The translations under genes and the position numbers were made by a program. DNA of 64,000 nt from Lentzea tibetensis (GTDB lineage Bacteria > Actinomycetota > Actinomycetes > Mycobacteriales > Pseudonocardiaceae), in contig NZ_VOBR01000029.1 of the NCBI RefSeq assembly GCF_007845675.1, positions 1 through 64,000 on the forward strand, read 5' to 3'. This document shows positions 63,788 to 64,000 of the stretch, in pieces; position 1 is the stretch's first letter, and each line of letters opens with the position of its first letter. The notes under the pieces were generated by a model. That model saw only the letters and a program-made list of their open reading frames with translations. It did no database searches and was not told the DNA's origin.

Positions 63788-64000
63788 ATGCGCGTGTTGT
63801 TCTGCGGTGTTCCCGCGGCAGGCCATCTCTTTCCGTTGATTCCACTGGTGAACGCCGCGCGATCGGCGGGGCACGAGGTGCTGGTGGCGTCGCTCGACGG
63901 CGCCGAGTCCGCGGTCGGTGACCTGCCGTTCGCGAACATCGCGCCGGGCGTCGACTGGCGCCGCGAGCTGCGCGCGCTGGGCGCCGCGAAGCTCCCGGAG
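63788..64000 (+). CDS. GT1-family glycosyltransferase, 5' part only
   Basis: Only the first 71 codons lie in the window. They read MRVLFCGVPAAGHLFPLIPL, then VNAARSAGHEVLVAS: the N-terminal acceptor-binding signature of macrolide/UDP-type GT-B glycosyltransferases of natural-product pathways (EryCIII/MGT-like). The protein would normally be about 380-420 residues. It is divergent from the dikinase-like operon. This marks a likely biosynthetic cluster beyond the right edge. Confidence 0.85.
   Translation, partial: MRVLFCGVPAAGHLFPLIPLVNAARSAGHEVLVASLDGAESAVGDLPFANIAPGVDWRRELRALGAAKLPE

Overview
The window is high-GC actinobacterial chromosome and fits the Pseudonocardiales (Saccharothrix/Lentzea/Actinosynnema type). 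It carries the full Pup-proteasome locus (dop-pup-prcB-prcA, then pafA-pafB-pafC), twin-arginine genes, helY, a mycothiol-type DinB/maleylpyruvate-isomerase-fold protein, a gylR-like glycerol operon and an AfsR/SARP regulator. From memory, the backbone has the same order and orientation as Mycobacterium tuberculosis Rv2089c-Rv2112c: dop, pup, prcB, prcA ... pafA, pafB, pafC, tatA, tatC, helY, a DUF4333 membrane protein, an opposing 5'-3' exonuclease and a pepE/pepQ-type M24 peptidase. Lineage-specific genes fill the gaps.

Layout. 1-1.9 kb: a large hairpin and an IS110-family element inserted in a ~30-bp-period tandem repeat. 1.9-9.5 kb: NarL-type two-component pair, secreted GH5 endoglucanase, aldo/keto reductase, lipoprotein, Nudix hydrolase and an FtsX-type permease without its own ATPase. 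9.5-13 kb: dop, pup, prcB, prcA. 13-14 kb: a gene-free degenerate repeat tract built partly from copies of the 3' end of the next gene, plus an 81-bp copy of that gene's 5' end. 14-18 kb: PadR-ATPase-permease operon. 18-20 kb: MDMPI-fold protein divergent from MarR plus an aminoglycoside-phosphotransferase-like gene. 20-25 kb: giant SARP/NB-ARC/TPR regulator divergent from a cyclase-like/PfkB fusion that has lost its stop codon. 25-30 kb: glpF-glpK-glpD with an IclR regulator and two matching operators. 30-34 kb: MarR-GNAT fusion, pentapeptide-repeat protein, alpha/beta hydrolase, PAP2-diacylglycerol kinase fusion. 34-45 kb: pafA to helY. 45-50 kb: two genes and a decayed remnant of an unrecognised family of alternating ~70-90-residue modules. 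49-53 kb: Eis-like acetyltransferase, acyl-CoA oxidase and a second tail-derived repeat tract. 53-59 kb: exonuclease, M24 peptidase, Lrp, GlxA/DJ-1 pair, RraA-like protein. 59-64 kb: ATP-grasp enzyme, MFS transporter and a glucan-dikinase-like phosphotransferase in one overlapping operon, divergent from the start of a glycosyltransferase; this looks like the edge of a biosynthetic cluster.

How it fits together. Dop deamidates Pup, PafA ligates it to substrates and PrcB/PrcA form the 20S core; the ATPase Mpa/ARC is not in the window. PafB/PafC are the mycobacterial-type DNA-damage activators. A perfect match to the promoter class they use (TTGTCRGTG-N8-TAnnnT) lies in front of pup-prcBA, a near match in front of helY, and a LexA-like box overlaps the pafB promoter. 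This suggests a local DNA-damage circuit in which PafBC drives the proteasome operon. Several backbone genes appear leaderless, with TAnnnT exactly six bases before the start codon.

The most unusual items are the modular repeat family (45.9-49.4 kb), the noncoding tracts made of reiterated gene 3' ends (13.2-14.0 and 52.5-53.3 kb, with a smaller case at 30.2 kb), the cyclase-like/PfkB fusion and the dikinase-like operon at the right edge.
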